40,286 bases of DNA, taken from assembly GCA_015488685.1 (NCBI GenBank), contig WFNH01000094.1:1-40286 (forward strand), in the 5' to 3' direction. This document shows, in pieces, positions 24,241 through 32,766 of this stretch. How positions within the stretch are numbered: position 1 is the first letter of the stretch; the number at the start of each line of letters is the position of its first letter. Origin of the DNA: Marinosulfonomonas sp. (lineage in GTDB: Bacteria; Pseudomonadota; Alphaproteobacteria; Rhodobacterales; Rhodobacteraceae). Both the position numbers and the translations under genes were made by a program. Below the pieces are notes generated by a model. The model was not told the DNA's origin. It saw only the letters and a program-made list of their open reading frames with translations, and made no database searches.

Positions 24241-25239
24241 ATGTCTGTAAAAATCAATTTGTTAGGTACTGGGTCGGCTATTCCGGCCAACATCCTGAAG
24301 TCCGGATATTTTGACGCTAAACTTGGTAAAAAATGTGGAACGCTGGCGGCCGCAACAGGTGTATTTCAGCGCCCTGTTTGCAAGACTGAAACCCAGATTG
24401 ATCTTGCCATAGACGCTATCGAGAATGCTGTAGAGACTGCCGGCATTAACCTGCATGACGTTGATCTGGTTGTTTCGGCTTGCGGGATTCCATACCAGAC
24501 TCTTCCTGCTACTGCTCCTTTAGTGATGGGTCGGCTTGGATTACCGGATGGGCGCGCGAGCGCTTTTGATGTGAATAGTACCTGTCTAAGTTTTCTGACG
24601 GGTGTTGAGACGGCGTATCGCCTATTGGTGGCAGAGCAATATAGAACGGCAATTGTATTTTCATCCGAAGTGGCGTCGCGGGCGCTTCCTTGGGATAAGG
24701 CACCCGAAACGGCGGCGCTTTTCGGGGATGGGGCTGCGGCGGTTGTGTTGGGGCGTACCGATGAAACTGTTGCATCCGGATTGCGGGCAAGCCTGTTGAG
24801 AACCTATCCTTCGGCATATGATGCATGTTCGATTGCAGCGGGAGGGACGCGATTTGATTTTCACCAACAGCAAGACGAGTTTGTGCAAAACGCGGTATTC
24901 CATATGGATGGTAAGATATTATTCCGCATTGCCTCGAAATATTTGAAGGGATTTGTGGATGAGCTGTTGGAAAAAGCACAATGGAAAATGGACGAGATTG
25001 ATTTGGTGATCCCCCATCAAGCCAGCCCTTTTGCATTACGGCATATGATCAAAGTGACAGGTTTTGATACACATAAAGTGGTTGATATTTCGCGCAATTA
25101 TGGCAACCAGATTGCGGCCTCGATCCCGTTTGCGCTGAATATGGCATGGCGCGACGGGCGTATAAAACCCGGATCGAAACTTGTATTTCTTGGGACATCT
25201 GCAGGTGTTTCGCTAGGTGGTATGGCTTGGGAAGTGTGA
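24241..25239 (+). CDS. 3-oxoacyl-ACP synthase III (KAS III/FabH-like) family condensing enzyme
   Basis: A 332-residue thiolase-fold condensing enzyme. The Cys-His-Asn triad is visible at C115 (VNSTCLSF), H249 (VIPHQAS) and N279 (NYGNQIAAS), with the spacing of FabH; AALFGDGAAAVVL and a C-terminal LGTSAGVSLGGMAWEV are family signatures. It should condense an acyl-CoA or acyl-ACP with a second acyl or malonyl unit, or transfer an acyl group. FabH-type, OleA-type and acyltransferase relatives share this motif set, and the chemistry cannot be settled here. I chose ATG 24241, giving the usual short N-terminus; ATG 24232 or TTG 24220 would add a few residues. It overlaps the next gene by one base and begins a six-gene operon. 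Confidence 0.89.
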   Translation: MSVKINLLGTGSAIPANILKSGYFDAKLGKKCGTLAAATGVFQRPVCKTETQIDLAIDAIENAVETAGINLHDVDLVVSACGIPYQTLPATAPLVMGRLGLPDGRASAFDVNSTCLSFLTGVETAYRLLVAEQYRTAIVFSSEVASRALPWDKAPETAALFGDGAAAVVLGRTDETVASGLRASLLRTYPSAYDACSIAAGGTRFDFHQQQDEFVQNAVFHMDGKILFRIASKYLKGFVDELLEKAQWKMDEIDLVIPHQASPFALRHMIKVTGFDTHKVVDISRNYGNQIAASIPFALNMAWRDGRIKPGSKLVFLGTSAGVSLGGMAWEV

Positions 25240-26213
25240 TGCGTGTTTTGGTGACGGGCGCGACCGGGTTTCTGGGCGGTGCTTTGGTTCGTCACCTGGC
25301 GCAAAACAAGATCGATGTTGTGGCGATGGGGCGCAATCCAGAGCGCTGCGCGGGTTTGGTGAAAGAAGGATTTCAGACCGTTTGCCATGACTTAAGCGAG
25401 CCGTTTCCAACGACAATCGATGTTGGCCGGATCGATGCCATAGTTCATTGCGCGGCCCTGTCGGCAGCAACCGGACCGCACAAGGCGTTCCAACAGGCAA
25501 ATGTCGTGGGAACAAACATGATTGTCGGCCTCGCAAAAGCACTGGGCGTCACGCGGTTTGTTCACATTTCGTCGCCGACAATATATTTCAAAATGGCCGA
25601 TGCGCTATTGGTGCGCGAAGATGCGGTTTTGCCCAAGCCGGTCAACGCATATGCGGCAACGAAACGCCTTGCTGAAAGCTCTGTTATGAGGGCTGCGGAA
25701 ATCGGGCCGGTAATCCTGCGCCCGCGCGGCCTGTATGGTCCGGGGGATACAACGCTGTTGCCGTCCCTTTTGCGTGCGGCCAAACGGCCATTACCTTTGT
25801 TGCGAAACGGGCGGGCGTGCATTGACCTGACCTATATCGACGATGTGGTCGCCGCGATAATGGCGGCATTAACCGCTGGGCAGGACATGAACGGCGAGGT
25901 GTTTAATATTTCCGGAGGCGAGGTGCTGCCCGTTCGGGATATTGTCGAGATGACATGCCAGAGTTACGGGTTGACCGCGCGATGGCGCCCTATACCTCTT
26001 GTGTTTGCCTTGGCTTTTGCACGGCTATCGGAATCGGTGACAAATGCTGCACCTTTCCTGCCCCCTGCAACAATCACACGCTATACGCTTGGGCTGTTCG
26101 CCTATCAGCAAAGTCTGGATATTTCCAAAGCCAGACAGATGCTGGGATGGACGCCAAAAGTGAAACTTGCCGAAGGATTGCGCCGCACCCGCGCAGCCGG
26201 GGCGGTGATATGA
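25239..26213 (+). CDS. NAD(P)-dependent extended SDR (epimerase/dehydratase/3-beta-HSD type)
   Basis: A 324-residue extended SDR. The N-terminus is MRVLVTGATGFLGGALVRHL (Rossmann GxxGxxG), followed by DAIVHCAALSAATGP, FVHISSPTIYF and the catalytic Y-A-A-T-K (YxxxK). LRPRGLYGPGD, YIDDVVAAI and VFNISGGEVLPVRD are typical of epimerase-like SDRs, including those that reduce beta-keto acids. Next to a condensing enzyme, a 3-keto to 3-hydroxy reduction is the simplest role, comparable to OleD in olefin/beta-lactone pathways. The ATG at 25239 shares the TGATG junction with the preceding stop. It ends in an ATGA overlap with the hydrolase gene. Confidence 0.87.
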   Translation: MRVLVTGATGFLGGALVRHLAQNKIDVVAMGRNPERCAGLVKEGFQTVCHDLSEPFPTTIDVGRIDAIVHCAALSAATGPHKAFQQANVVGTNMIVGLAKALGVTRFVHISSPTIYFKMADALLVREDAVLPKPVNAYAATKRLAESSVMRAAEIGPVILRPRGLYGPGDTTLLPSLLRAAKRPLPLLRNGRACIDLTYIDDVVAAIMAALTAGQDMNGEVFNISGGEVLPVRDIVEMTCQSYGLTARWRPIPLVFALAFARLSESVTNAAPFLPPATITRYTLGLFAYQQSLDISKARQMLGWTPKVKLAEGLRRTRAAGAVI

Positions 26214-27040
26214 AGGTTTTCTTTCCCAATAGTGCGTGGGTCAAAACCCGTGAACGGCTGGTGCTAAAGGGTGGCAGGTTTGCGAAAATTGACCTGAAAG
26301 TGCGCTATGGTGTGATCATACATCCAAAATTAGGCCCCATCTTGATAGACACTGGGTATACCGAAGAGGTGATTTCAGGCACGAAGCGCGGGGTAATGCT
26401 CGACCTTTATGCACGTGTCCTGAGGCCGAGGCTGAACAAGGCGGAACAGCCCAAAGCGGTCCTTGCAAGGATGGGATACGGCCCTGAGGATGTGCGCTAT
26501 GTTATTGTTACCCATTTTCATGCGGATCATGTTTCGGGACTTGGGCAATTTCCCAATGCACAATTTATCGTTGATGGTGCCGCCTATAAACATCTTCGGT
26601 CAACGCCTCGCCGGGGAAACCTGCGTCACGGAATTTTCACCGAATTACTGCCGGACAATTTTTCCGAGCGGGTGATAGAGCTATGTCATTTACCAGAGGC
26701 GGACCCGGGGTATGGATTGCCTGTCGGGCATGATATTTTCGGGGATGGCTGTGCTGTTGCCGTGAGCTTGGAGGGACATGCCAAAGGTCAGTTTGGAATT
26801 CTGATGACGTTGAACGGATCCCCGCTGTTATATGCTGTGGATGTCCAGTGGTTGGCATGTGCATTAACCGAAGGCCGCATTCCCGGATGGCCGTCACGGT
26901 TGGTTGCAGATGATTTTACGGCATATAAACATTCAGCGGCAATTGTTGCGGATTACATTAAACAGGGGCATACGGCTGTGTTTTGCCATGACCCTGAAAC
27001 CAGTGCCTATGATTACCTGCCCGAGACGATAGCGAAATGA
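26210..27040 (+). CDS. Metallo-beta-lactamase-fold hydrolase
   Basis: A 276-residue MBL-fold protein. The metal motif is THFHADHVSG (H102, H104, D106, H107); ILIDTGY near residue 46 and SLEGHAKGQFG carry the other expected ligands, and VDVQWLA has the bridging Asp. It resembles lactonase/thioesterase-type members more than RNases or beta-lactamases. In this operon it could release an acyl product from a thioester or open a lactone, which is inference. The start at 26210 overlaps the SDR stop by four bases; an apparent upstream extension to 25955 is SDR sequence in another frame. It ends in ATGA with the ligase gene. Confidence 0.87.
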   Translation: MKVFFPNSAWVKTRERLVLKGGRFAKIDLKVRYGVIIHPKLGPILIDTGYTEEVISGTKRGVMLDLYARVLRPRLNKAEQPKAVLARMGYGPEDVRYVIVTHFHADHVSGLGQFPNAQFIVDGAAYKHLRSTPRRGNLRHGIFTELLPDNFSERVIELCHLPEADPGYGLPVGHDIFGDGCAVAVSLEGHAKGQFGILMTLNGSPLLYAVDVQWLACALTEGRIPGWPSRLVADDFTAYKHSAAIVADYIKQGHTAVFCHDPETSAYDYLPETIAK

Positions 27041-28305
27041 TCGGGATCGCAGAAACAATACGGTCATTTGTTACAACCCGCTGGCATAGCCGCCATCGGC
27101 AGGGGCGGGATCGGTTCAGGGCATGGCAGCAGTCAGCGCTGGAAAACTGGCTGGTGCATGATGTGCCAAAGGTGGATTTTTATGCATCTGCATTGCCAAC
27201 CCTGCAAGATTTGCCTGTGGTGGATAAAGCTTTGCTGATGTCGCGGTTTCATGATTTCAACATTCTCAAACTGACAGCAGACGAAGTGCGCGCAGGATTT
27301 GAAACAGATTTTCGCGTGCATAATATGACTGTTGGGGCCAGTACAGGAACCAGCGGGCATCGCGGGCTGTTTGTCATTTCGGAACGTGAAAAATACCGCT
27401 GGCTCGGCAGTATTCTGGCCAAAACAATGCCGGATATGATTTTGCAAAAGTCACGTGTTGCGATTTTGCTGCCGCAGGGGGGCGCACTGTATGAATCCGC
27501 GCAAAAGGCAAGCCGGATCAAGCTGGCATTTTTCAGTCTGGTCGAGGGCGTGGAAAGTTGGCAGCATGAACTGGAACGGTTTGATCCAACGGTAATTGTG
27601 GCCCCGCCCAAGGTTCTGCGCCATCTGGCCGAGGCCGAATCCTGCATTTCACCGCGCCGGCTATTTGCAGCGGCCGAGACCCTTGACCCGATCGACCAAG
27701 TGGTGATCGAGGCCTATTTCGGCGGGCCGCTCGAGCAGATATACATGGCGACCGAAGGGTTGTTAGGGGTGACATGCAGGCATGGCAAACTGCATTTGGC
27801 CGAGGATTCGATCTTCTTTGAATATGAACCGGCGGGTGATGGTCTTGTGTCGCCATTGATCAGCAGTTTCCGGCGCCAGACCCAAATACTTGCGAGGTAC
27901 CGGATGAATGATTTGTTGCGTCTTTCGCCTCAGCAGTGCGCATGTGGGTCGCCCTTGCAGGCAGTGGATGAAATTGTCGGCCGGGCCGATGACTGTTTTC
28001 GGTTTGACACAGTGGGGGGCGAGGTTCTGATCACCCCCGATGTTTTGCGAAATGCGGTATTGGGTGCCGGCACGCAAATTAATGATTTCCGCTTGTGCCA
28101 ACAGGCAAAAGATAAGGTGCTCTTGCGCCTGCCGCCCCATCTGGAGGCTGATCAGGCTGCTCTTGCCCGGACATCGGTTGAAAACCTGTTCAAGGCGCGC
28201 GGTGTGTCTGTAAGTGTTGTTTTGAAACAAGAGCCACTGCCGCTTGATCTGGGCCGAAAGCTACGCCGTGTCGAATGCCAGTATAATGCGGCGGGGCATC
28301 CATAA
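27037..28305 (+). CDS. Adenylate-forming enzyme, PaaK/F390-synthetase-like
   Basis: A 422-residue member of the adenylate-forming superfamily in the compact phenylacetate-CoA ligase/F390 synthetase branch. The phosphate-binding loop is VGASTGTSGHRGLFVIS (near residue 100), IYMATEGLLGVTC corresponds to the Y-x-x-T/S-E motif that contacts AMP, and YRMNDLLRLSPQQCACGSPLQAVDEIVGRADD includes the hinge region with a CxCG pair. It should activate a carboxylate as an acyl-AMP. Whether the acceptor is CoA, a carrier protein, an amine or an intramolecular hydroxyl is unknown. It lies between MBL and acyltransferase-like genes and overlaps both neighbours. Confidence 0.83.
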   Translation: MIGIAETIRSFVTTRWHSRHRQGRDRFRAWQQSALENWLVHDVPKVDFYASALPTLQDLPVVDKALLMSRFHDFNILKLTADEVRAGFETDFRVHNMTVGASTGTSGHRGLFVISEREKYRWLGSILAKTMPDMILQKSRVAILLPQGGALYESAQKASRIKLAFFSLVEGVESWQHELERFDPTVIVAPPKVLRHLAEAESCISPRRLFAAAETLDPIDQVVIEAYFGGPLEQIYMATEGLLGVTCRHGKLHLAEDSIFFEYEPAGDGLVSPLISSFRRQTQILARYRMNDLLRLSPQQCACGSPLQAVDEIVGRADDCFRFDTVGGEVLITPDVLRNAVLGAGTQINDFRLCQQAKDKVLLRLPPHLEADQAALARTSVENLFKARGVSVSVVLKQEPLPLDLGRKLRRVECQYNAAGHP

Positions 28306-29411
28306 TGCACCCGCAGACAGGGGTTCACAACGATGCGGAATTGGTAAGGCGTTTTGTTCAAATGTTTGACGATTGCGGTGTGTCCGAATTGATTTCGGAT
28401 ATGGAAACCCGCATCGGCATTGAGGAAATCGCCAATTCCAGTTTTCCTGTGACGCTGAACGACAAGACAGAAAAGCCGACCAATTATTTATGCAGCCCCT
28501 CGCGTGCCTATATTGATTACGCGATTGACGAGGCCCGCAATTTTGCAGACCAGCCCATGCTGTATAATAGTATAAAGCTCCTTATCAGGATATGCGCCCC
28601 ACTGGTGCGCACAACTGGGCTTGACCGTCAGGTGCAACTGAACAACTGGCTGTTTTCGACCAATCCTATGCCCGAATTGACGGCACAAATGGCATCAGAC
28701 GTGCGCGATGCGTTGGTTTCCAAATATCCTGATCGCGCCACCATTATTCGCTCTCTTAATGAATGTGCGGATAAGGTGACGCTTGACTCTTTACAAAAGG
28801 CTGGATTCATTTTGTTGCCCTCGCGCCAGATTTACATTGTGGCAGGGCAGGTAACGCACACCAAGAACATGAAAGCGGACCGGCTGAAACTGCGGCAGTC
28901 GGGATTGGAATTTGTCGGAAACGATGAATTTCATCAGGATGATTATGCACGTAGCGAGCAGCTTTATAACATGCTGTACCTTGAGAAATACACATCGCTT
29001 AACCCACATTATACTCCCCGTTATATTCAGGAAATGCATCACCGCGACATTCTGAAAATGGCTGGATTGCGAAATTCGGAAGGGGTGCTTGTGGCTGTTA
29101 CGGGGCTGTTTGAAAATGGCCGGACCTTGACGCAACCAATCGTGGGCTATGACACAAGCCTGCCGATAAACACGGGGTTGTACCGGATGATCATGGCAAT
29201 CGGGCAGGATTTTGCTTTTGAACGGGGTTTGTTTTTCAACATGAGTGCGGGGGCAGGAGATTTCAAAAGACGTCGTGCGGCCGTGCCGGTGATAGAATAC
29301 AGCGCGGTTTTTGTCCGGCACCTGCCACGCCGCCAAAGGCTTGCTGTGCACATAATGGCAGGGCTGTTGCATAAAATCGGGATTCCGCTGCTGAAAAAAT
29401 GGGAGCTTTGA
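28305..29411 (+). CDS. Acyltransferase-like (GNAT/BioF2-type) protein
   Basis: A 368-residue protein with no signal peptide. The N-terminal ~140 residues are helical and unrecognised. The C-terminal half reads as a GNAT-like domain: ILLPSRQIYIVAGQV, an R-x-x-L/R-Q-S-G region, VAVTGLFENGRTLTQPIVGYD, GLYRMIMAIGQDFAFERGL and FNMSAGAGDFKRRRAAVPVIEYSAVF, the last like the K-x-R-x-G end of FemAB/BioF2-type acetyltransferases. It could attach the activated acyl group to an amine. The assignment is by pattern only and could be wrong in detail. Its ATG shares the TAATG junction with the ligase stop. Confidence 0.6.
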   Translation: MHPQTGVHNDAELVRRFVQMFDDCGVSELISDMETRIGIEEIANSSFPVTLNDKTEKPTNYLCSPSRAYIDYAIDEARNFADQPMLYNSIKLLIRICAPLVRTTGLDRQVQLNNWLFSTNPMPELTAQMASDVRDALVSKYPDRATIIRSLNECADKVTLDSLQKAGFILLPSRQIYIVAGQVTHTKNMKADRLKLRQSGLEFVGNDEFHQDDYARSEQLYNMLYLEKYTSLNPHYTPRYIQEMHHRDILKMAGLRNSEGVLVAVTGLFENGRTLTQPIVGYDTSLPINTGLYRMIMAIGQDFAFERGLFFNMSAGAGDFKRRRAAVPVIEYSAVFVRHLPRRQRLAVHIMAGLLHKIGIPLLKKWEL

Positions 29412-29413
29412 AC

Positions 29414-30394
29414 ATGCAGGATCATTGGGTGGCGGTTTTATTATCGTCTGACTTGAAGGCCAAACCGCAGAAAATATTCTGGAAAGGGATCCCCATTGTT
29501 GTGTTTCGGTCCGGGCAAAATGTGAATGCGATTGCAGACCGCTGTCCACACCGGATGGCCGAGTTTTCCAAGGGGCGCGTTGTGCAAGGAGAGATAGAAT
29601 GCCCCTATCATGGGTGGCGGTTCGACGGGGCAGGGCAGTGCACTTCGATCCCCGGCCATCTAGGGGAAACACCACGGTACCGCATCCAGAGCTACAAGGC
29701 GATTGAACAGGACGGGGCGATATTTATCAGTGCGGGAACACCTGATACCCTTCCTTATGTGCACGGGTTTCCCACATTGAAAGCGGTTGTTCGTCGTGTG
29801 CACAGCACGACACATTCAACGGTTGTGGATGTGGCTGAAAATATTCTGGATGCAACGCATACGCATTTTACGCACAAGCGATTGCTGCGCGGGCTAGGCA
29901 CCAAACGGCACCGGGTTTCGGTTGAAGTAACAGGCGCTGCGGGGCGTGTCGAAGCCTGCTACACAGGAGAGCCAAAACAGGAAGGGCTTGTCAGCAAGCT
30001 GCTGGAAGGCGGGCGGAGTAAAACCGTGGGCCGGTTCCTATACCCCGGCATTGCCGAACTGGAATACTGGGGGCCAGATGGGATTGTTTTGACGACAAGC
30101 TTTCATCTGTACCAATCTACCGATGAAATTGTGAATGGTATCGGATGGCTTGTAGGGCCTAAAACGGGCCTGTCGTCGTGGTTGAAGGCGGCGCTATTCA
30201 AACCACTGTTCCGTATCGCGCTGGAACAGGACAGGCGCGTTTTGAAGTTGGCGCAGGAAAACGCGCAAGTGCATGGACGGCCTGATATTATCAAGGGGCC
30301 TCTTGATTTTTTACGGGGCGATATAGAAGCAATTATGAAAGGCGAGCGCCCAGATGCGGCGGATAATCCGCGCCATTATCAGATTGAACTTTAA
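29414..30394 (+). CDS. Rieske non-heme iron oxygenase (ring-hydroxylating/demethylase type)
   Basis: A 326-residue Rieske oxygenase alpha-subunit-like protein. The [2Fe-2S] motif is CPHRMAEFSKG ... CPYHGW (C-x-H ... C-x2-H) at about residues 43-66. The mononuclear iron site is ENILDATHTHFTH (N-x2-D-x2-H-x4-H, near residue 145). The size and the single-subunit look resemble vanillate demethylase, KshA or cholesterol desaturase-type enzymes that hydroxylate or desaturate non-aromatic substrates. No reductase or ferredoxin gene is adjacent. GGGAG eight bases before ATG 29414 fixes the start; ATG 29399 lacks one. Its stop coincides with that of the convergent ATP-grasp gene. Confidence 0.9.
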   Translation: MQDHWVAVLLSSDLKAKPQKIFWKGIPIVVFRSGQNVNAIADRCPHRMAEFSKGRVVQGEIECPYHGWRFDGAGQCTSIPGHLGETPRYRIQSYKAIEQDGAIFISAGTPDTLPYVHGFPTLKAVVRRVHSTTHSTVVDVAENILDATHTHFTHKRLLRGLGTKRHRVSVEVTGAAGRVEACYTGEPKQEGLVSKLLEGGRSKTVGRFLYPGIAELEYWGPDGIVLTTSFHLYQSTDEIVNGIGWLVGPKTGLSSWLKAALFKPLFRIALEQDRRVLKLAQENAQVHGRPDIIKGPLDFLRGDIEAIMKGERPDAADNPRHYQIEL

Positions 30395-31551
30395 TCGGGT
30401 CCGTTCCATTCGATGTCACGGGTCGCAGCACGTTGCAACCCCGTCCGGTTACGCAGGGCAATGCGCCCGATTGCTGCCAACGTCGCAATCTGTGCACGTC
30501 TTGGGGCAGGATCGTTAGGCCAGTCCAGAATATCATCGGTGCGGCCAAGGGTCGAAAGAAAACGGTGGACAGTTCCCGACATGACCGCATGTGGAAGCCC
30601 GTATGCCCACATCGCCAGTTTGGATCCAAGTACCGTTGTTATGTTTGGCCGGATGGCTTCCCCGCCCCAGAATGCTGCTGAAAACGCTTTTGGATCCTGA
30701 AAGAAATGCAGCCCGCTTGTGGCCCTCGGATTGCATTCAAGCGCGAAAAGTTTGTGTTCGGCTGTCAGCATCATATCAAACGAAACCTGTCCGTCCCAAC
30801 GCGTCGACTGCACGAATGTTTGCACCCATTCCCGCACCAGCGGGTTGGTGACTGGCTGAAAACAAACCCCAGCCCCTTTGCCCGCTTTGTAAAGTGAACG
30901 GTAGATGGATAGTGCGCCCAGCTTGCCCTGCCTGGCAACGGCATAAACGCTAAGCTCGGTGCCTTTCAGGTATTCCTGTGCAACCCACGGAATCTGCCTG
31001 GTTGGCGATATAGAGGCAAGGGTTTTCGCTTTTGGCCCCAGTAGAACATCGCTGGCAAAACGGGACCAGACAGGCTTGAATACCAGCTGGCGGGACTGTT
31101 GCATGACCCGCCTGACGTCGGCTCTTGATTGTAATATTTGCGTTTTCGGGGTGTCCAGACCCAGCTGTTTGATGTGTTCAATAAACGTAAATTTATTGTG
31201 GACCATCGCAAGGGTATCCAGCTCAGGCGCAATAACGGGAACCGGCAGTTCAGGACTGATTTGAGCCAGATAGAATACTTCTTCGCAGGTTGGAATAATC
31301 GCCTGTATGCCTTCGTTCTTGATGGCCGAGATCAGGGTATCGCGATAGGCTTCCAGCTGAAAGGCAGGAGGGGGCAGCGTTAGAAATTTATGGCAGCTTT
31401 TGCTTCTTTTGCTAAGGGGGACGGGAAAGCTGTCGGCAAGAAAAACATCCACACCAGCCCCGTTCAGTAATCGGGCCATATGCACAGCAACGGGTGCGCG
31501 GGCACCTGTCACGATAACCTTGGAAGGACGGGAATTGGCTTTGTGCGTCAC
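30391..31551 (-). CDS. ATP-grasp ligase-like protein
   Basis: A 386-residue protein of the carbamoyl-phosphate-synthase-like ATP-grasp family. It has an N-terminal Rossmann-like pre-ATP-grasp domain (KVIVTGARAPVAVHMARLL, then AIIPTCEEVFYLAQ), a nucleotide-binding region (LVFKPVWSRFASDVLLGP, VAQEYLKGTELSVYAV) and metal ligands in FDMMLTAEHKLFALECNPRATSGLHFF (E-x-N-P-R). Such enzymes join a carboxylate to an amine through an acyl phosphate. The start is uncertain: GTG 31551 has AGGA nine bases upstream and begins two lines before the domain, whereas an open frame to 31797 looks non-coding. It converges on the Rieske gene with overlapping stops, and probably serves the same pathway. Confidence 0.82.
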   Translation of the reverse strand: MTHKANSRPSKVIVTGARAPVAVHMARLLNGAGVDVFLADSFPVPLSKRSKSCHKFLTLPPPAFQLEAYRDTLISAIKNEGIQAIIPTCEEVFYLAQISPELPVPVIAPELDTLAMVHNKFTFIEHIKQLGLDTPKTQILQSRADVRRVMQQSRQLVFKPVWSRFASDVLLGPKAKTLASISPTRQIPWVAQEYLKGTELSVYAVARQGKLGALSIYRSLYKAGKGAGVCFQPVTNPLVREWVQTFVQSTRWDGQVSFDMMLTAEHKLFALECNPRATSGLHFFQDPKAFSAAFWGGEAIRPNITTVLGSKLAMWAYGLPHAVMSGTVHRFLSTLGRTDDILDWPNDPAPRRAQIATLAAIGRIALRNRTGLQRAATRDIEWNGPD

Positions 31552-31914
31552 GCGAACTTTTCCTTTTTGAACGCCTTCAGTATAGAAGATGGCACCCTGA
31601 TAGAAACCATTAAGCCGAACAAGGTCGACCCACAAACCTAGCTTACATGAATAGGCACAAACAGGCACAAGGCTTACTATGCATGAAGACTGTAGCGTGT
31701 GCGGCACCTCCATCGTGTGAAACAGTGCCGCATTGGAGCAGCCGGATACCTTCGAAATTTTGGCCCAGAGCCACAAGCAGGAAGGGTTGCAAAGCAAAAT
31801 CCAACAGTGTTGAATAACGGTTTAGATTGGGAAAGCTGATCAATGTGTCAAGGACGAGGGCATAAAACGAAACATCCTTGTTAATTCTTGAACTTGATAT
31901 GATGGGAACCTTGG
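31552..31914. other. 363-base intergenic region between the ATP-grasp gene and aioX
   Basis: This is the divergent control region of the ATP-grasp gene (minus) and aioXSR (plus). AGGCACAA occurs twice in direct orientation ten bases apart (31653-31660 and 31663-31670), one helical turn, as expected for cooperative binding. No confident promoter elements, hairpin with T-run or gene was found. The ATP-grasp frame stays open across 31552-31797 but looks unlike coding sequence. Confidence 0.45.
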
Positions 31915-32766
31915 ATGATATCACGTCGATCTATGCTGGTAGGTGCCGCGGCCATTGCCGGGTTTTCGGCCAAAAGTGCGCGTGCAATGGATGTGTTTCG
32001 TCTGGGGCTAACGCCGGTATTTCTGGATAACGACGCCGAGGTTGTGGATCGGTTGCGCGGGGCGTTCGCGGATACGCTGGGGATTCCCGTTGAACTGGAG
32101 CAACGGCGCACATACGAGGAAGTAACCGGGCTATTGCTGGAAGGGTCGGTGGATGCGGCATGGTTGTGTGGTTACCCCTATCTGCAACACCGCAAAAGTC
32201 TGGAACTGATGGCGGTTCCGGTTTGGAATGGAAGGCCGCTTTATCAGTCTTATCTGATTGCAGAGTCTGACAATACCGCAACCACTCTTGCCGATCTGCG
32301 CGGTGGTACACATGCGTTTTCCGACCCCGATTCAAATTCCGGCTATCTGGTTACCGCCTCGGATCTGGCGCGGATGCAGGAACGGCCCGACAGTTTTTTC
32401 AAGCGCACAATTTTCACCTTTGGACACCGCAATGTGGTGCGGGCCGTGGGTGACGGGCTGGTGCAGTCAGGCAGTGTGGACGGCTATGTCTGGGAGGCCC
32501 TGACCAAAACCGAACCCGATCTGACAAAGCGCACAAAGGTCATCTCAAAATCCGAATGGCTGGGCTTTCCGCCGTTCTGCACCCGCGCGGATCGGGCTGG
32601 CGAGCCGGCAATCCGGGCGATGCGGCTGGCGTTGCTGGATATGGGCAAGACAGCACAGGGCAAGGCAGCGCTTGATCTGCTTCAGCTTGACAGAATGGCG
32701 GCGGCGCAACCGTCATTATATGACGGCATTGCAAAACGAATGCGCGAGCTGGAAAATTTCCTCTGA
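31915..32766 (+). CDS. aioX: AioX, arsenite-binding periplasmic sensor protein (PhnD-like)
   Basis: AioX is a periplasmic binding protein related to phosphonate-binding PhnD that presents As(III) to the AioS sensor. This 283-residue protein starts with a Tat-type signal (S-R-R-S-M-L-V-G then AKSARA) and shows the PhnD-like fold: YEEVTGLLLEGSVDAAWLCGYPYL, then LADLRGGTHAFSDPDSNSGYLV and VDGYVWEAL. C85, in AAWLCGYPY, lies in the position expected for a thiol ligand; a second Cys lies in FPPFCTR. Work on AioX homologues has shown that a conserved Cys is needed for sensing. Gene order aioX-S-R-B-A supports the call strongly. Its stop overlaps the aioS start by one base. The ATG at 31915 has a modest GGAACC-type upstream site. 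Confidence 0.92.
   Translation: MISRRSMLVGAAAIAGFSAKSARAMDVFRLGLTPVFLDNDAEVVDRLRGAFADTLGIPVELEQRRTYEEVTGLLLEGSVDAAWLCGYPYLQHRKSLELMAVPVWNGRPLYQSYLIAESDNTATTLADLRGGTHAFSDPDSNSGYLVTASDLARMQERPDSFFKRTIFTFGHRNVVRAVGDGLVQSGSVDGYVWEALTKTEPDLTKRTKVISKSEWLGFPPFCTRADRAGEPAIRAMRLALLDMGKTAQGKAALDLLQLDRMAAAQPSLYDGIAKRMRELENFL

Noticed and set aside
26210-27040. Metallo-beta-lactamase as antibiotic resistance
   Set aside because: The MBL fold has many roles; operon context and absence of a signal peptide argue for a metabolic hydrolase.
31552-31797. 82-codon N-terminal extension of the ATP-grasp frame
   Set aside because: The added residues are Cys-rich and unlike a domain or signal peptide; the GTG at 31551 with AGGA upstream fits the family start better.
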